Origin: Diadema setosum
Taxonomy: Eukaryota > Echinodermata > Echinoidea > Diadematoida > Diadematidae
DNA length: 64,000 bases
Reading direction: 5' to 3'
Assembly: GCA_033980235.1 (NCBI GenBank)
Contig: CM067065.1
Coordinates: 28,398,655-28,462,654, forward strand
Under the pieces are notes generated by a model. The model saw only the letters and a list, made by a program, of their open reading frames with translations, had not been told where the DNA came from and searched no databases. Position 1 is the first letter of the stretch. Each line of letters opens with the position of its first letter. Below are positions 46,066 through 57,927 of the stretch, piece by piece. The position numbers and the translations under genes are program-made.

Positions 46066-48439
46066 AAGCACAAACAACTTGGCGATCTCTCTTTTTCTTA
46101 AATGTAAAATATATATGACAGAATTGCAAATTAGCATTGCTTTTCATTGATGAACATAAAGAAAAAAAAACTGCATGTCATGATAAACGGAGGATTTGTG
46201 TGTTTTCATCCGACAATAATTGTATACTGCATTATTTTTGTGTGCTTATGACGAAATTTTCATGAATAAAAATAAACAAAAATAGCCCCTCCAGAGGAAT
46301 TCGGTAAAATGGGAGTGCACTGGCAATTCTTTTCTATAATATGTTGGAGCTCCATCCCTTTTCCGTTTCTTCTCATTTTTATTCAATTGCTTCCACGTTC
46401 TTTTGAAACTTTTACGTTTCTTCTTCCCACATACAAATTAAAGACTTCTTCAGTCAGTTCATCCTTTTCTTTTCTATATATTCCGAATATGAATGCGTAG
46501 CACTTTTCGGATTTTTATTTTTCTATTTGCTCGCAGCATGTTCAGGCTACTTTGGGAATGAGAGAAAAATCGTTGTGAAAAGAAAAATAAGAATGTATAA
46601 AGGCATAAAATATATGACAATTACAGCGAACGTCTGTGATGGAGACCAAAAGTGGATGCGTTCTGTTTGAGATGGCAGCTACCTTACACAAAAGATATAC
46701 ACGGGGAGCATCTGTCACTAAAAAGTGGCACTGTTTCTCTATCTCCTACTATGTTATTCATGGACCTTATAGTACCAACGAACATCCGTGGGGAAAACGT
46801 TTTCCTTTTGTTATTACAGGTAAATTGAGTGCTGAACGTTATTCACTTTTGGGTATGAGAGACTCAGTGATTTAGTAATATTTTCAAATGACATTAACTT
46901 ATCGTACAGTGATATATTTGTAATTATCAGAAATGTCCTTTCTCATACCAAACGTTCCGTAAGTGAAACTTTCAGAACCTTATATAACAGTACAAATTGT
47001 CTCCAAAAACCTCATCAGAAAGAAATTTAAATGCACAGAAATTACAGATTACATAAAATTCTAGTTTCCTATAGCTTGGTTTTCAGTGTTTATGACAATT
47101 CTGTATTTATATAATTAGAGGGAATACAAGCGTAAAATTGCAAGTAAATTTTAAGCTGTTTGTTCATCATGATCACATACCGCCTTAAAAATTCTGAAAC
47201 TTCTGCTCTAAGCTAATTGTTTACTTTGTAAAACTTTACTTTTCGTTGTTTGAGCTGAAAGTTTTAAAGAATAAAGGACACTTTCGAGACAAGTTATCCC
47301 TATCGGTCGGATTGTTTACGTCACGGACGTTCGCTAAAATTGTCACGGACGTTCTTTGTACCACTAGGGTCATGTTCCAGGACGCATAACTAATCGACAG
47401 AGAGTACCTAGCCGTCCTAACTCTTTCAAAATTTTGAAAAGGTATTTTCAATGCAACTTACTAGAAATCTGACACCCTTTTAACATATATATTGCCCAGA
47501 GAGGGAATAGGAGGTGGATTTTCAGAGAAATTTATGCACTATTTGCTTGGATTTCGGTGAATCGTATGGTCCAAAAACTGCAGACGAGCCCCAGTCAACC
47601 CCAAACATGGCATGCAGCTCCTCGGTTATAGCGAGCCACTGGTAAAATGTACCTGCGCCATCAGAGCAAGATGGTAACCCACTCGATAACGTTTAAATCA
47701 TCACGAACGTTCTTTTTTCCTCGGAGGTTCGTCTAAAAAAGTAATTTCGGTTCGCATTTAACAAGGGATGGACAGAAACTCAAAACATACCTATTACCAT
47801 GTGGCTAGATATCAGTTGATTACGACTTAGAACAATATCGCCAGTAACGTCTAATGGGCTACGATCTTTATTAGTAAATAGCGGACGCACGTCCGTGACG
47901 AAGACTGAGTATAATTTTGCATAAGAGAATGTTACGTCCCATGTAAAGCCAGCAGACGTACAGTTGGGACAACAAAGTAGAATTTGCAGCAGCGATAGAG
48001 ATAGAAATATCACGGACGTTTGTCTGTTTAGGACTTTGATATTTCAATTGTTCTATGTAATTTCATACGTGCTCATAGCGTTCTTATAATTTTGTGGTAC
48101 ATTACCATGATACGTCAGATCCAGAACACGGTCAGACAATAGATGTCACGTACCTTAAAAGGGCACATCACTGATTTGAAAACCAAAACTTAATTTGAAA
48201 AAATAAATAGCGTTTTCACCGTATTTTACGCTTTAAGTCCTCGTCAAATGCAAAATATCCGTCAAGGATAAACCAACCCATACATTTCCTGAAAGGATCC
48301 TGAAAGGAAATTTAACAGGCTTTGAGATGACATGTAAGAAACTGGTTTCTTAGATCAAACTGGTGTGTTCTGAGGGAAAGAGTATCATAAGGTGCGAAAA
48401 TTGGCAATTGTACATCGTTCAAAATTTCCACCCATGATA

Positions 48440-48515
48440 TATATATACATAAATATGTATATATATATATATATATATACATATAATATGTGTGCGTGTG
48501 TGTGTGTGTGTTTAT
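48440..48515. repeat. (TA)n and (GT)n simple repeats at the FB3 border
   Basis: ATATATATACATAAATATGT type repeats followed by GTGTGTGTGT, immediately right of the FB3 end and left of exon 2. Confidence 0.85.
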
Positions 48516-48655
48516 TTCTCGAATAACATTTTTTTTTTAATTTCATGTTCGCCTCAGATTTATAAACAACGTTATTATTAGTCTTGGCGTCGTTTCTTTT
48601 TTCTCCCCCCCCCCCCCGCCCCTCGCTCTCTTATTAGTCGTTTGCACCCTGTCAG

Positions 48656-48892
48656 GGGATATAGTGGCTATTGTCGACAGGGGCAATAATTCAATCTACC
48701 TCGCCACAACCGAGGAAGGGGTCAAACTGACCGACCTCACCTACTCCAGGATTCCGGGCGATTTCCGGAGCCCCGAGTTTGTAGCCTACGATCCGCAGGA
48801 GAGCACAGTCATCTGGAGTCGCAGTGACGAGGCAAGCCTCTATGTCTCGGCGCTGAATGGTTCATTTTCGAGGATATATTTGAGCAACTTTT
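48656..48892 (+). CDS. Lectin gene exon 2: LDL-receptor class B-like blade
   Basis: Acceptor CACCCTGTCAG, phase 1 in, ending AACTTTT|GTAAGT, phase 1 out. It encodes DIVAIVDRGNNSIYLATTEE, then IPGDFRSPEFVAYDPQESTV, IWSRSDEASLYVSALNGSFS and RIYLSNF. The stretch VAYDP....VIWSRSDEASLYVSALNGS fits the YWTD repeat pattern (Asp-Pro, Tyr/Ile-Trp, Ala-x-Leu-x-Gly-Ser). The truncated duplicate is at 26908. The region upstream of the acceptor has a C(n) run shared with the duplicate. Confidence 0.88.
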
Positions 48893-50671
48893 GTAAGTTA
48901 CGAGATCATGTTCATATCTTTCTTGGATTCATTTAATGAAAACGTCCATTTCCTCTTGATTCTCATTGTATAACTGCAAGTTAGATTATAGTGCCGTTCT
49001 AAATAATAGTGATAATAATCATTTAATTTAGATGTCGAAAGGAGAACAAAAACAAAGTCTGAGAACATAAAAGCATTATGAAAATCCGTATTGCTCGTGG
49101 TGGTGCCGTTGTGTGTGTATGTGTGTGTGGTGGGGGAGGATACTGTATTGAAATAATGAAGGGGTTCGATGTTCATACGTCGTATATTAATTTGAAGTGG
49201 AGGTGAGTTAGGGCCGACACGTTATGATATCGACATTCTGACGTGTAATGTTCAGTGTCCAGAGGCTTGAACTAAAAGGCTGTTGTGTGCGTCGCGTTGA
49301 CTGGAACCCTGTTTTTTCAAAGAACCCATCCTGGTTTTGCCGATATGGTGCATGTGTTGGAACAATAACAACAACAGCATGATAACAAGTTATTGGAATT
49401 ATATAAGCGGAGAAGAACATGATGTAGAAAGGAGAAAAAAAAAAGATGATAAATAGGATGACGGGGAAGGAGAAAGAGATAGTAAACTGTTTCATTGCAC
49501 TTTGATTGTGAAAAAAAAATATGCACGATTATAATCATACACCAGAGGTTACACCGATTGGAAAAAGTCACAACGTTTATATTTCGTTTCATCAATCTTT
49601 ACTTGTGTTCAAGAGTAACTCAAAATGCTACATTTGTTAAGAAAATGTGACATCTGCCACGTGTATGTGTTTGTGTGTGCGAGTGTTTGGGGTTGTAGGC
49701 GTTGTTGTTGCTGTTGCTTTTGTTTTGTATAATCTATATGTTCTCCTCTTTTACCTCCTTCCAAAAATACTCTGTGTGTTGATGCACTTTTATATTTACG
49801 CATGTCACATTTGCATGTGTAAGTATGTAAGTCCACATCCGTGTTTTTTTCTGCGTTCAACTTCACTTTGTAACTTCTTGTCAATTGTAAAGGTGAAAAG
49901 AAAGTCATTATGGTATGTTCAAAACTAAAAATATTAAATACAGATGACTCAATTAACTTACAATGCTAACTGATACTATATTATGAATATTCTTCTCCTG
50001 CTTTTTCTTGCTTTTTTTATTCTTTATCATTTTCATGTTTTTGTCATAGCGCTTTTCTTCCTCCTTCTTCACCTCTTTTGAATAACTATGATTAATGTGT
50101 TGCTGTAGTTATTTCTTTAAAGTCAAAAACGTGGTTGAAAGTCAACTCGTTCCAAACGGTTGGACGAATGGTCAGGACGTGGTGCCAGTCACTGTGAAGC
50201 GACGCGCCGTGACGTCACAAGCCACAGGCCATTTTACCAGCCGTTTGTTCGAAGAGGGGGCTCATTATTTATAGTGTATGTTTCCATGACTGTTATTGTT
50301 GAAAAATTGGATTTAAAACTTTTATCTGAAGTTTTATTCCAAAACAAGCTCCATTCTTGTTTATCTCATATAGGCCCTATTTGATAGTTAAGCCCCCAGA
50401 GAGAGAGAAAAAAAGAGAAAATATGACATTTTATTTATCATAATTTCAAGAGTATTCTTGTTATGTTACAAGGTAGGTATCAGTGAAAATGATTTATGTT
50501 TCTTCAGACACCTGCCTGATGATGGACCAACTTCAAAACGTTAAAAAATGCAATTTTATGCAAGTTACAATAAGAGTTTTCATTTTACGCGTCGCAAAAA
50601 TAGATAAAAACAGCACGAACAACAACACTGTTTTTACTCTATGTTGTACTTTATTCTTGTGCCTTTTACAG

Positions 50672-50831
50672 CACCGTCGACTATGACAGGCGAAATGCGT
50701 GTACGAACGATTTACTTTTTCGATCCGACGCAGCGACGTTTCAATAACATCGGCTTTGACGGAAGGCCTGGTAACCTGACATGGCAGATCCCTGCTACTG
50801 CCTACGGGTTAAACAGTGATGCACCCAAAGC
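50672..50831 (+). CDS. Lectin gene exon 3: YWTD-type segment
   Basis: Acceptor TGCCTTTTACAG, phase 1 in. Donor AAAGC|GTGAGT, phase 2 out. It encodes STMTGEMRVRTIYFFDPTQR then FNNIGFDGRPGNLTWQIPAT and AYGLNSDAPKA. TIYFFDPTQRRF is the blade-like part. It contains one N-glycosylation sequon (NLT). Confidence 0.8.
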
Positions 50832-50879
50832 GTGAGTGTGGAGTTTGATGTCACAGTGATGTTTATATGATGGAGTTCC

Positions 50880-51106
50880 AACTGACTGGTATAGTCATTC
50901 AAAGAGCTGCCAATATGTTTGTTTGACGTAAGCCATGCGTCCGGTAAAATCCGATATAGAAGAATCTGATACACAAGGGGGAAAAAATCATTGATATAAT
51001 ATATCATAAATTGCAGCGGTCCTGAGAGACATCCCTGTGCAACGCCGTACTGAGCATCTCTTATAACTGAATTATTGTTATCTTTAATTGAAGCAAACTG
51101 TTTCAC
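50880..51106 (-). pseudogene. LINE reverse transcriptase fragment in intron 3
   Basis: On minus, KQFASIKDNNNSVIRDAQYG then VAQGCLSGPLQFMIYYINDF. The [20 protein letters not shown] block of non-LTR reverse transcriptases is recognisable but mutated (Pro to Ala, Leu to Ser). Only this piece remains, starting about 50 bases after exon 3. Confidence 0.8.
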
Positions 51107-51182
51107 ACTCTTATAATGGTATGCTCTGTTTTATCTCATAAGCGGTTTCTTGGTGTCTCCCAAAAATACTCCACCAATACTA

Positions 51183-51630
51183 TACCAGGGCTCGACACTA
51201 ACGGTGACCCGGTGGCCCGGGGCCACCAAAAATGAAAGTCGGGCCACCAAATTTCAAAAAAGGGCAAATTTGGTGGCCCGCCTCGGGCCACCAAATTTTC
51301 TTGAAAAGTATGTCAATAAATTCGTAACTTTTTGCGCCGGAAATTAGCAGTTAAATTTGTTCAAAGGATGGATGAAAAGGACTGAATGAGTGCCTGAAAG
51401 TGAGTGTTGCTAGTTTGTTGAAGTTTATTTATGAATAGATATGTCCAACTTCTAATTCTTACTATCATAAATCTTAAATATTTGACTCATTAAAAAAAGG
51501 ACTTTTAATGTTTTTATTGTTTTTTTTTCGGGACACCAAATTTTTCTCTCGGGCCACCAAAAATGTGAAATTTAGGATTTTGGTGGCCCCATCGGGCCAC
51601 CAAACAAAAAAGTTAGTGTCGAGCCATGCC
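51183..51630. mobile_element. hAT-like TIR element (CAGGGCTCGACACTAA) inserted in a family D remnant
   Basis: CAGGGCTCGACACTAACGG at the left and GTTAGTGTCGAGCCATG at the right. The flanks TACTATAC and CCTATACC are similar 8-mers, as expected of hAT 8-bp target duplications. GGGCCACCAAA and its complement recur near both ends (51220-51300, 51550-51605). Family D sequence surrounds it (about 51105-51182 and 51631-51655). Confidence 0.75.
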
Positions 51631-51672
51631 TATACCATCCCTTTTAGATACCATAGTCGCATCCATACATTC

Positions 51673-54139
51673 TATAGGTTTTCCAGGTCAAATATCCGCA
51701 ATATTAGATCAAGCGTCACATTAGGTAATTCAAATGTCAATAGGGAAATCAAATGTCCACTTAGCAAACCAATATCCTATAAGGTAAGTAAGATGTCCAT
51801 AGCCATGTCAAATATCCACACAATGGAAATTTTCGCGTCACCTCAGGTCAATGAGAGCATATCACGTCATTCATGTGATTCAGATGCTACGTAAGTGATT
51901 TAGATATCAGTTGACTCCAAAACACGGCAAAGAGTATTATCTTTCTAAAGAATATGAAATACTGATGGATATTATCAGGCGCAGACAACTGGGTTTTCAT
52001 TCACACACAATCTGTCATGACTTTATTAAAACAAAGCGAGTCTCACTTTTTTGCCTTTTTCTTATTCAAAATCTAGGGAATTCCAAAGAGCGGTGGAGCA
52101 TAAATTTGGAAATTTGAAACTTGAGAGGCAATTTTGCATTTGCAATAAAATGACAGGAAAATTATCTATGAACTGACAGAAAATAAACAAAAGAACTACC
52201 GTATTTTCATGGAGTGATGTAAAAGAGTTAAGAATCATTATTATGAAGAGTGACTTCCTGTGTGTGTGTGTGTTTTTTTTTTTTTTCCTGACCAAGGAAA
52301 TAATTATAGCCCGACCCTGGAAAATTCTATTCTTAAAAAAAAAAAAAAAAAAAAAAAATCGATGGAATTCCTATCATAACATTTACAAATATTTTCTTTT
52401 TCGGTAATTTTTTGTACAATGTGTGGAAAGATTTCATTAAATCTCATTTTTCTTGCCACCGAAGTCTGGCATTTGATGTGTGGTGCTCTGCACGCACAAG
52501 AACATAGGTTTTCTGAATCAAATTCAAATTGCTCAAAAGCAAGTATGATTGTACTGTAGTCATTCTAATGGCATTAGAGAAATCAAATATCCATGTAGGT
52601 ACATAAGCAGTCCATAGTCAAGTCAAATGTCCACACAATAGAAATTCTTTCGTCATCTCAGGTCAATGAGAGTATCACGTCGGTCATAGGGAATTCAAAT
52701 GTTACATAGGTAATTCAAATATCCTTTGACTCGAAAACATGATGATAAGCATTGCTTATGGATTCTATGTCAACATTATGCAACACAATTTAAGTGACAC
52801 CACTGAAATAACTATGTTTCTCTTGATGATCCGTAATTTCCTATCTCAAAAAAAATCTTTTTCAGGAAATACAAAAGCAGGTCTTTCGAACTGAATGGCA
52901 AGGTATGAATTGTACCACTTTTTAGGCAAGAAAAAAAAAGGGAGAGAGAAAATGGGAAGAAAAATGAGAGGATGGCAGGAAAAGAAAATAGTGAGAAAAA
53001 AAAAGACAGAGTATAAAATATTGATAAATGATAAATGGTTATAGCCCCGACCGGAACTATCCTATTTCCAAAGTCCGTCCGACAAGCCTGAGAAGAAACG
53101 TTCTTTAGAAAACTTAAACTTGAGAAATTGACATCAAAATGACAGGTTTACATTTGTTTCTGACCTGCAGCACAATCGCAGTAAAGGGAGTACAAGAACG
53201 GCCATTCGGTATTTAAAAAAAAAAAGTCTGAAGAAAATGATTTCCGTTATGTTTTAGACAATAAAAGTGAATAGTCTCATGCCATAAATCCTCATTCTTT
53301 CGTATGAAATGATAAATTGCACGTAAGGAAGTTACACCGCTATCATGAGATTCATGTCAGCTTAGCCCTATTGATTATGTCTGTATGCATTCTAAAAAAG
53401 TATCAATAAAATATGTTTTTATCTTGACACAGTATGGACCTGTGTTTGTGTATATGACAAGTTAATGCAAAACTAATTACTGAGGAATGCGTTTATGCAT
53501 GTAAGGCTACGATTTATATGGTTTAAATAAGAAGTATTTAAGACTATGGACATTTGAAATCACTATGTAACATTTGATCTCCCTTATGGGACATTGCTCC
53601 AGTCATTTGGATACTTATTTGGCTATCCGGAAATTAAATTACCTAGTCTGATATTTGACATGTGCTACATGGACATTCCATACCTACATAGACATTTGAA
53701 CTGCCTATTACTAACTGCATTGTATTGTGGACATACATTCATCTCTCTTACAATACACATGCACATTTTGAATAATGTGTTTGAGCCAGTGAACATTTCA
53801 CTTGGAAAACATGTCCTAAACGATACATTTACCTATGTGAAATAATGATTTTGTGATTCAAGAAAACACTGTCTAGGAGGAAATGGACACTTGAAAAACA
53901 TTATCTGACAATGGTTTCCCGGAGCATTGTTCTCTGTAATATTTTGCCATGAAACTGCATTGAACTGCATTGTCTCTTGTCTGATATTTTGTGCGGACAT
54001 TTCATACCTAAGTGGACATTTGAATTGCCTAATTTGATACCATATTCTGTCATGAACATTTATTTAGCTGAATGGACATTTGAACTACCTATTTGACATT
54101 TGGTTTATCTCGGTGGACATTTGACCTGGAAAACCTATA
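51673..54139. mobile_element. Foldback element FB4 filling intron 3
   Basis: TATAGGTTTTCCAGGTCAAA at the left and TTTGACCTGGAAAACCTATA at the right are exact inverted ends. The left arm (51673-51910, and again 52560-52760) is made of degenerate GGTAATTCAAATGTCCA units. The right arm (53530-54130) is made of the complementary TGGACATTTGAATTACC units. The central kilobase is AT-rich with homopolymers and no recognisable transposase. The right end lies 38 bp before exon 4. Confidence 0.87.
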
Positions 54140-54177
54140 TATATAATTGTAATATTTAAACAATTTCGCCTGTATAG

Positions 54178-54296
54178 CTACTTGTGGTGGTCCGAGGCAA
54201 CGCAAATTTTGCGGTCGAGACCCGACGGGGCTGAGCAAACGGCGGTCGTAGGCAATTCTCTAACTGTCGTCACCACACTTTACTATGAAGAAGAAG
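54178..54296 (+). CDS. Lectin gene exon 4: YWTD blade
   Basis: Acceptor TTCGCCTGTATAG, phase 2 in. Donor GAAG|GTACAG, phase 1 out. It encodes YLWWSEATQILRSRPDGAEQ then TAVVGNSLTVVTTLYYEEE. YLWWSEA...ILRSRPDGAEQTAVV is a clear YWTD-type repeat. The branch point and pyrimidine tract sit in the last bases of FB4 and the short spacer, so the element has not blocked the acceptor. Confidence 0.85.
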
Positions 54297-54556
54297 GTAC
54301 AGTAACTGTTATGTGCCCTTCTTTCTTTCTTTTTTTCTCTTCCCTGTTTCCCTTCCCCTCCAAATTTTGCTTCCAAATCAGCCAATTAACACTAATAGTT
54401 TGTCAAATCGGTTTTAAGCCGAATGCTTCATTGTCCGTTGAAAATAATTATATCAGCATCGCTTATGATAAGAAGATTCACAGTTAGCACTAGTCTGCAA
54501 TGACCTCCCCAACCACAGACTTTGAAATACATGGAATAGACTTCAAGAAGAGCAGT

Positions 54557-54813
54557 TGCAGAGTTTGTTTGCAAAAAAAAAAAAACACGATAAGTCTATA
54601 TTTGCCAAATGGAGATATTTGCGATTAAAGGTCAAGAAAAATACAGAGAATAATAAGAAAATGTTTGCTTCTTTTGACCATAATTTCAAAATGTACCTTT
54701 ATATGTAGTGACCAATATATCATTTAAAAGTTATTGTTTTGTACTTTATGACAGAGACCTTATTTCAAAATCTTCAAAAATGGACTTATCGGTTTTTGCA
54801 AACAAACTCTTCA
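54557..54813. mobile_element. TIR element family A, copy 6, intron 4
   Basis: The left end TGCAGAGTTTGTTTGC, then an expanded A run and ACGATAAGTC, and the right end TTTTGCAAACAAACTCTTCA. It is not in a TA repeat. Confidence 0.88.
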
Positions 54814-55652
54814 GTTGAAAACAACCATGCATTAAGTGGAAATTTACATGTTAATGCTGCATGTATGGCTTTTGCTAAAGTTGCTGAAAATAATGCACAT
54901 TCACCTGTAAATACCAATCTGTACCTGGTTCAGTTATGACGTAGTTATCACAAAACCCTATCGAAGTTTTGAATACAACAGTTGCAAATCCATTTCAAGA
55001 AAAGATCTGCAACAATGGCCTTTAACTACACAGAGTCATGCTCAGATTGGAACTGTGAACTGGCTTATGGAGAGATTAGCGAAAAGAATTGGTCTCGTGT
55101 GACTAGTCATATCTACAGTGTATTTAATCTTGTAGTTCGAAAGTTGTTCTGCTGTTCAAAACTTGTCCTTAGTTTATTTTAGTTTTGAAACTTGGCACTC
55201 TTGTCGCCATAATTTTAGATGGTTTTATTGTATGATTGGGGCACGGCCTTGTTATCATGTCTAAGAGGAAACCAATATTGGATTGCTCTGTGCAAAATAG
55301 TATTTACCTCGTAGCAAAAGTCAATTAACGAACGTTCGTGAAAGAGTGCAACATTTGAAACATATCATTCTATAACCATATTAACTTAAGTCGTTTTAGC
55401 ATTGCAGTAACATACTCTTTGTATCATTATAATCTATGTGTTAAAAATATGATATAATATCATTACCATGTGATTAAGCATTTCTACATTAACTGGAGCT
55501 GAGTCTGGTATTGTACCTAAACAAGAGCTGTCAGCCAATGACGTCTAAGAAAAAAAAAAGACATTTTTTTTTTTGTAGGTGAAAAAACTGAACGACGTCA
55601 TAACTTAATCTATAATAAGGATGTCTCATCTAGACGGATTAAAAAAGTAAAT

Positions 55653-56835
55653 GTGACCCTGCACCACAAAACAAACGAAAAGTCGGCAGACATGGATTTT
55701 TAGTTAACTCTTTATGTGCCACGTTCACACGTCCGACTCAGTCGACGGCGTGCCAACTTTGCATATTCTGCTCAACAAACAAAGCCGCCAAGACCGATCG
55801 ATAAACCGCTAATTACTGCTAATCCCGCGGCACAATGAAAGCGTTTCTCGTGCTTTTGTTCCTCTCATATACGGCTTGCATTCTATGTGGTGATAGACTA
55901 TTAAGCGATGTTCCCAACTAGATTTGCTCGTACATTCTAAGTTTCTGTCACGGTTTTATGTGCAAAAGTCATGCCTTTACAGTAATGTAGCATTTGGTCA
56001 TTCAAAAGAAAAATGGAAAATAGGGTCGTCATACAATTTATATCGAAAAAAAAAAAAGCTTGGCATTCCTCTTTAACTTTGCCTACCATTATGCCCATCT
56101 TAACAGAAATTTGTAGAAGTTATACAAATTGGAAAAACAGAATTCTTTCTCAAAGCATGACTACCTTCATGTCTCAGAATAACGTGGCACACAGGGGGTT
56201 TCCACCATGGCACATAAAGAGTTAAGGGCAGATTCTGAAAGAGCAGTCTCTAAGCTTTAGAATGATGTCAATTCAAATGGATTCTACTAACCTTTATAAA
56301 TATTTGAAAGAAAACCCACACTCTGGAAAAGTTGAAACTGAGAAAAGAGTAGAAGTATAGGGTCTATTCAAGCGCTTAATCTTTACTAAGCCGTGTTACT
56401 TGTGCCACAAATGGGACAAAAGACATGATGTCTACAACTGAAGCAACAACAATAAAGGGATTATTTGATTAAACTGAAATTAAATATGTTCTATTACCAC
56501 ATTCTGTCCATGATTAATGCTAACTTTCAAAGCAGTAGCACAATCCTTTCAAAAGTTATTAGAGTTGAAAGTGGAGAGTGTGCAATGGTTTTCAAGAAAT
56601 GAAGAGGGGCCTGCAAGACATACCTTATCATTTTACTGTCCCCCCAAAGAAGGGTTGTGGAAAAACTGGTGAAAACACACTTGTTCATTCGTGTTATGAG
56701 CAGGATAGAAGGATACCTCTTTCAGAAAATCTGAAAAACTCAAGATTGACTCGATTGACCCATTTCACCTTTTTTGAGTCCTCACATAAAAATCAAGGGA
56801 TGCGACTTTTTGTTCCTTTTGTGATGCACGGTCAC
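55653..56835 (+). mobile_element. TIR element family B with nested family C, intron 4
   Basis: GTGACCCTGCACCACAAAAC at the left and CCTTTTGTGATGCACGGTCA at the right. AAAT at 55649-55652 and 56836-56839 is the 4-bp target duplication. The element is split at 55704-56225 by family C. Confidence 0.92.
55704..56225. mobile_element. TTAA-flanked TIR element family C, copy 2, nested in B
   Basis: TTAACTCTTTATGTGCCACG at the left and GGCACATAAAGAGTTAA at the right. Undisturbed B copies read TTTTTAGTTAAGGGCAGATT here with a single TTAA, so TTAA was duplicated on insertion. Confidence 0.93.
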
Positions 56836-56983
56836 AAATGTTAACACAAATCAAAACATGATAATACTAGAAAAGCAAAGACAGATCATTATCAATAAGG
56901 AAAGCAGAGACAAAAACATGATAGTCTCTAATATTGGAAAATTATTTTTGCTTTGTAACATATACTGAAAATCTTACACACAG

Positions 56984-57304
56984 CTGATCGCTTGTACTGG
57001 GTGAATCTGGGATCAGTAGGCGCGCAATCTCCCCCACTTCTTGAAAGTAGCTCTTCGGACGGAAGTGATCGCTCGGTACTGTTCGAGGAAGCATCGTGGC
57101 TCGCGGGCAACATCAGAAGCATTGCTGTGTACGATGGCGTCTTTTACTACTTGGATGCGCGTTCTGACGGCGGCTTTGGGGCTGTGGATATCACGACCGA
57201 GGACAGGTCGTTGGTAACTGAGCTGCAAGAGACTGGCGGAGACACAATTTCATTGAGTGCGGATCTCACGGATCTCAAGATATTTAAAGGACCAAGATTC
57301 CCAC
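56984..57304 (+). CDS. Lectin gene exon 5: two YWTD blades
   Basis: Acceptor TCTTACACACAG, phase 1 in. Donor CCAC|GTAGGT, phase 1 out. It encodes DRLYWVNLGSVGAQSPPLLE, an acidic Ser/Asp-rich loop (SSSSDGSDRSVLFEEASWLA), then SIAVYDGVFYYLDARSDGGF and GAVDITTEDRSLVTELQETG. DRLYWVN and VYDGVFYYLDA are canonical YWTD positions. GC content is higher than in the flanks, as in the other exons. Confidence 0.88.
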
Positions 57305-57797
57305 GTAGGTTTACTCTCCTCTTAGATCTTTTTGCTTAAAAAATTATTTGCATGCTTGAACCGAGTTCTCCCGAGAATAACTCGGGCAGGTGTTTGTGGG
57401 AAATGCGCGTTGTAGCAAAATCAGATTCATCTATTTGGATTCAACAATAAGTTGCGTATTGTGTGTATTAGTCATACAAATCAGTAAAAAACTAATAAAA
57501 TAAAGAACAGTTACAATTGACAAGGGACAATATAAACCTGAGTATGCATCTTTCTTTTAAGATAAAATATTATTTCCTCAACCATTTTGTATAATAAAAT
57601 TAGCTTTGAGTTCCAACTGGTAAAGAAAAGCTATCAGTGCTGTGCACACTGTCAGAAGTCCCCGGCACAGGAAGAGCTATACAAGATTAATCGTCTATCC
57701 CGGTATGATATGAAAGAAAAATGCGCACATATCCCGGCAATGGCATGAACTTACGTTTGCACGTCACGAGAAAGACACCGAGCAAGAGCGCCGGAAG

Positions 57798-57842
57798 CGG
57801 GGGGGGGGGGGGGGGGTAGGGAGGGTAGGGGCACTTGCCCCC

Positions 57843-57873
<31 letters not shown>

Positions 57874-57892
57874 AAAAAAAAAAAAAAAAAAC

Positions 57893-57927
<35 letters not shown>

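Larger units (their letters stand above)
43904..48435. mobile_element. Foldback-like element FB3 (~4.5 kb) filling intron 1
   Basis: The left end ATGGGTCAGAATTTTGAACG then ATGTACAATTC, and the right end GAATTGTACATCGTT-type sequence then CAAAATTTCCACCCAT, are inverted repeats of about 30 bp, bordered by (TA)n on both sides. Inside, CACGGACGTTCG or its complement recurs at about 44094, 44862, 44882, 46627, 46777, 47321, 47341, 47701, 47723, 47884 and 48010 in both orientations. A family D element (44222) and the ACAAACCTT-type cluster (45.84 kb) are inside. No transposase frame is recognised. Confidence 0.7.
36470..48812 (+). repeat. Segmental duplication, copy containing the intact lectin gene
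   Basis: Partner of 23880-27062. It is much longer because of later insertions: a LINE fragment (36.66-37.37 kb), family B elements (38.4 and 43.15 kb), the short-motif array (39.8-41.4 kb) and FB3 (43.9-48.4 kb). Confidence 0.8.

Noticed and set aside
47780..48013. 77-codon minus-strand frame starting with a hydrophobic leader in FB3
   Set aside because: It spans the CACGGACGTTCG array with no homologous copy or splice context. The leader-like start is probably chance.
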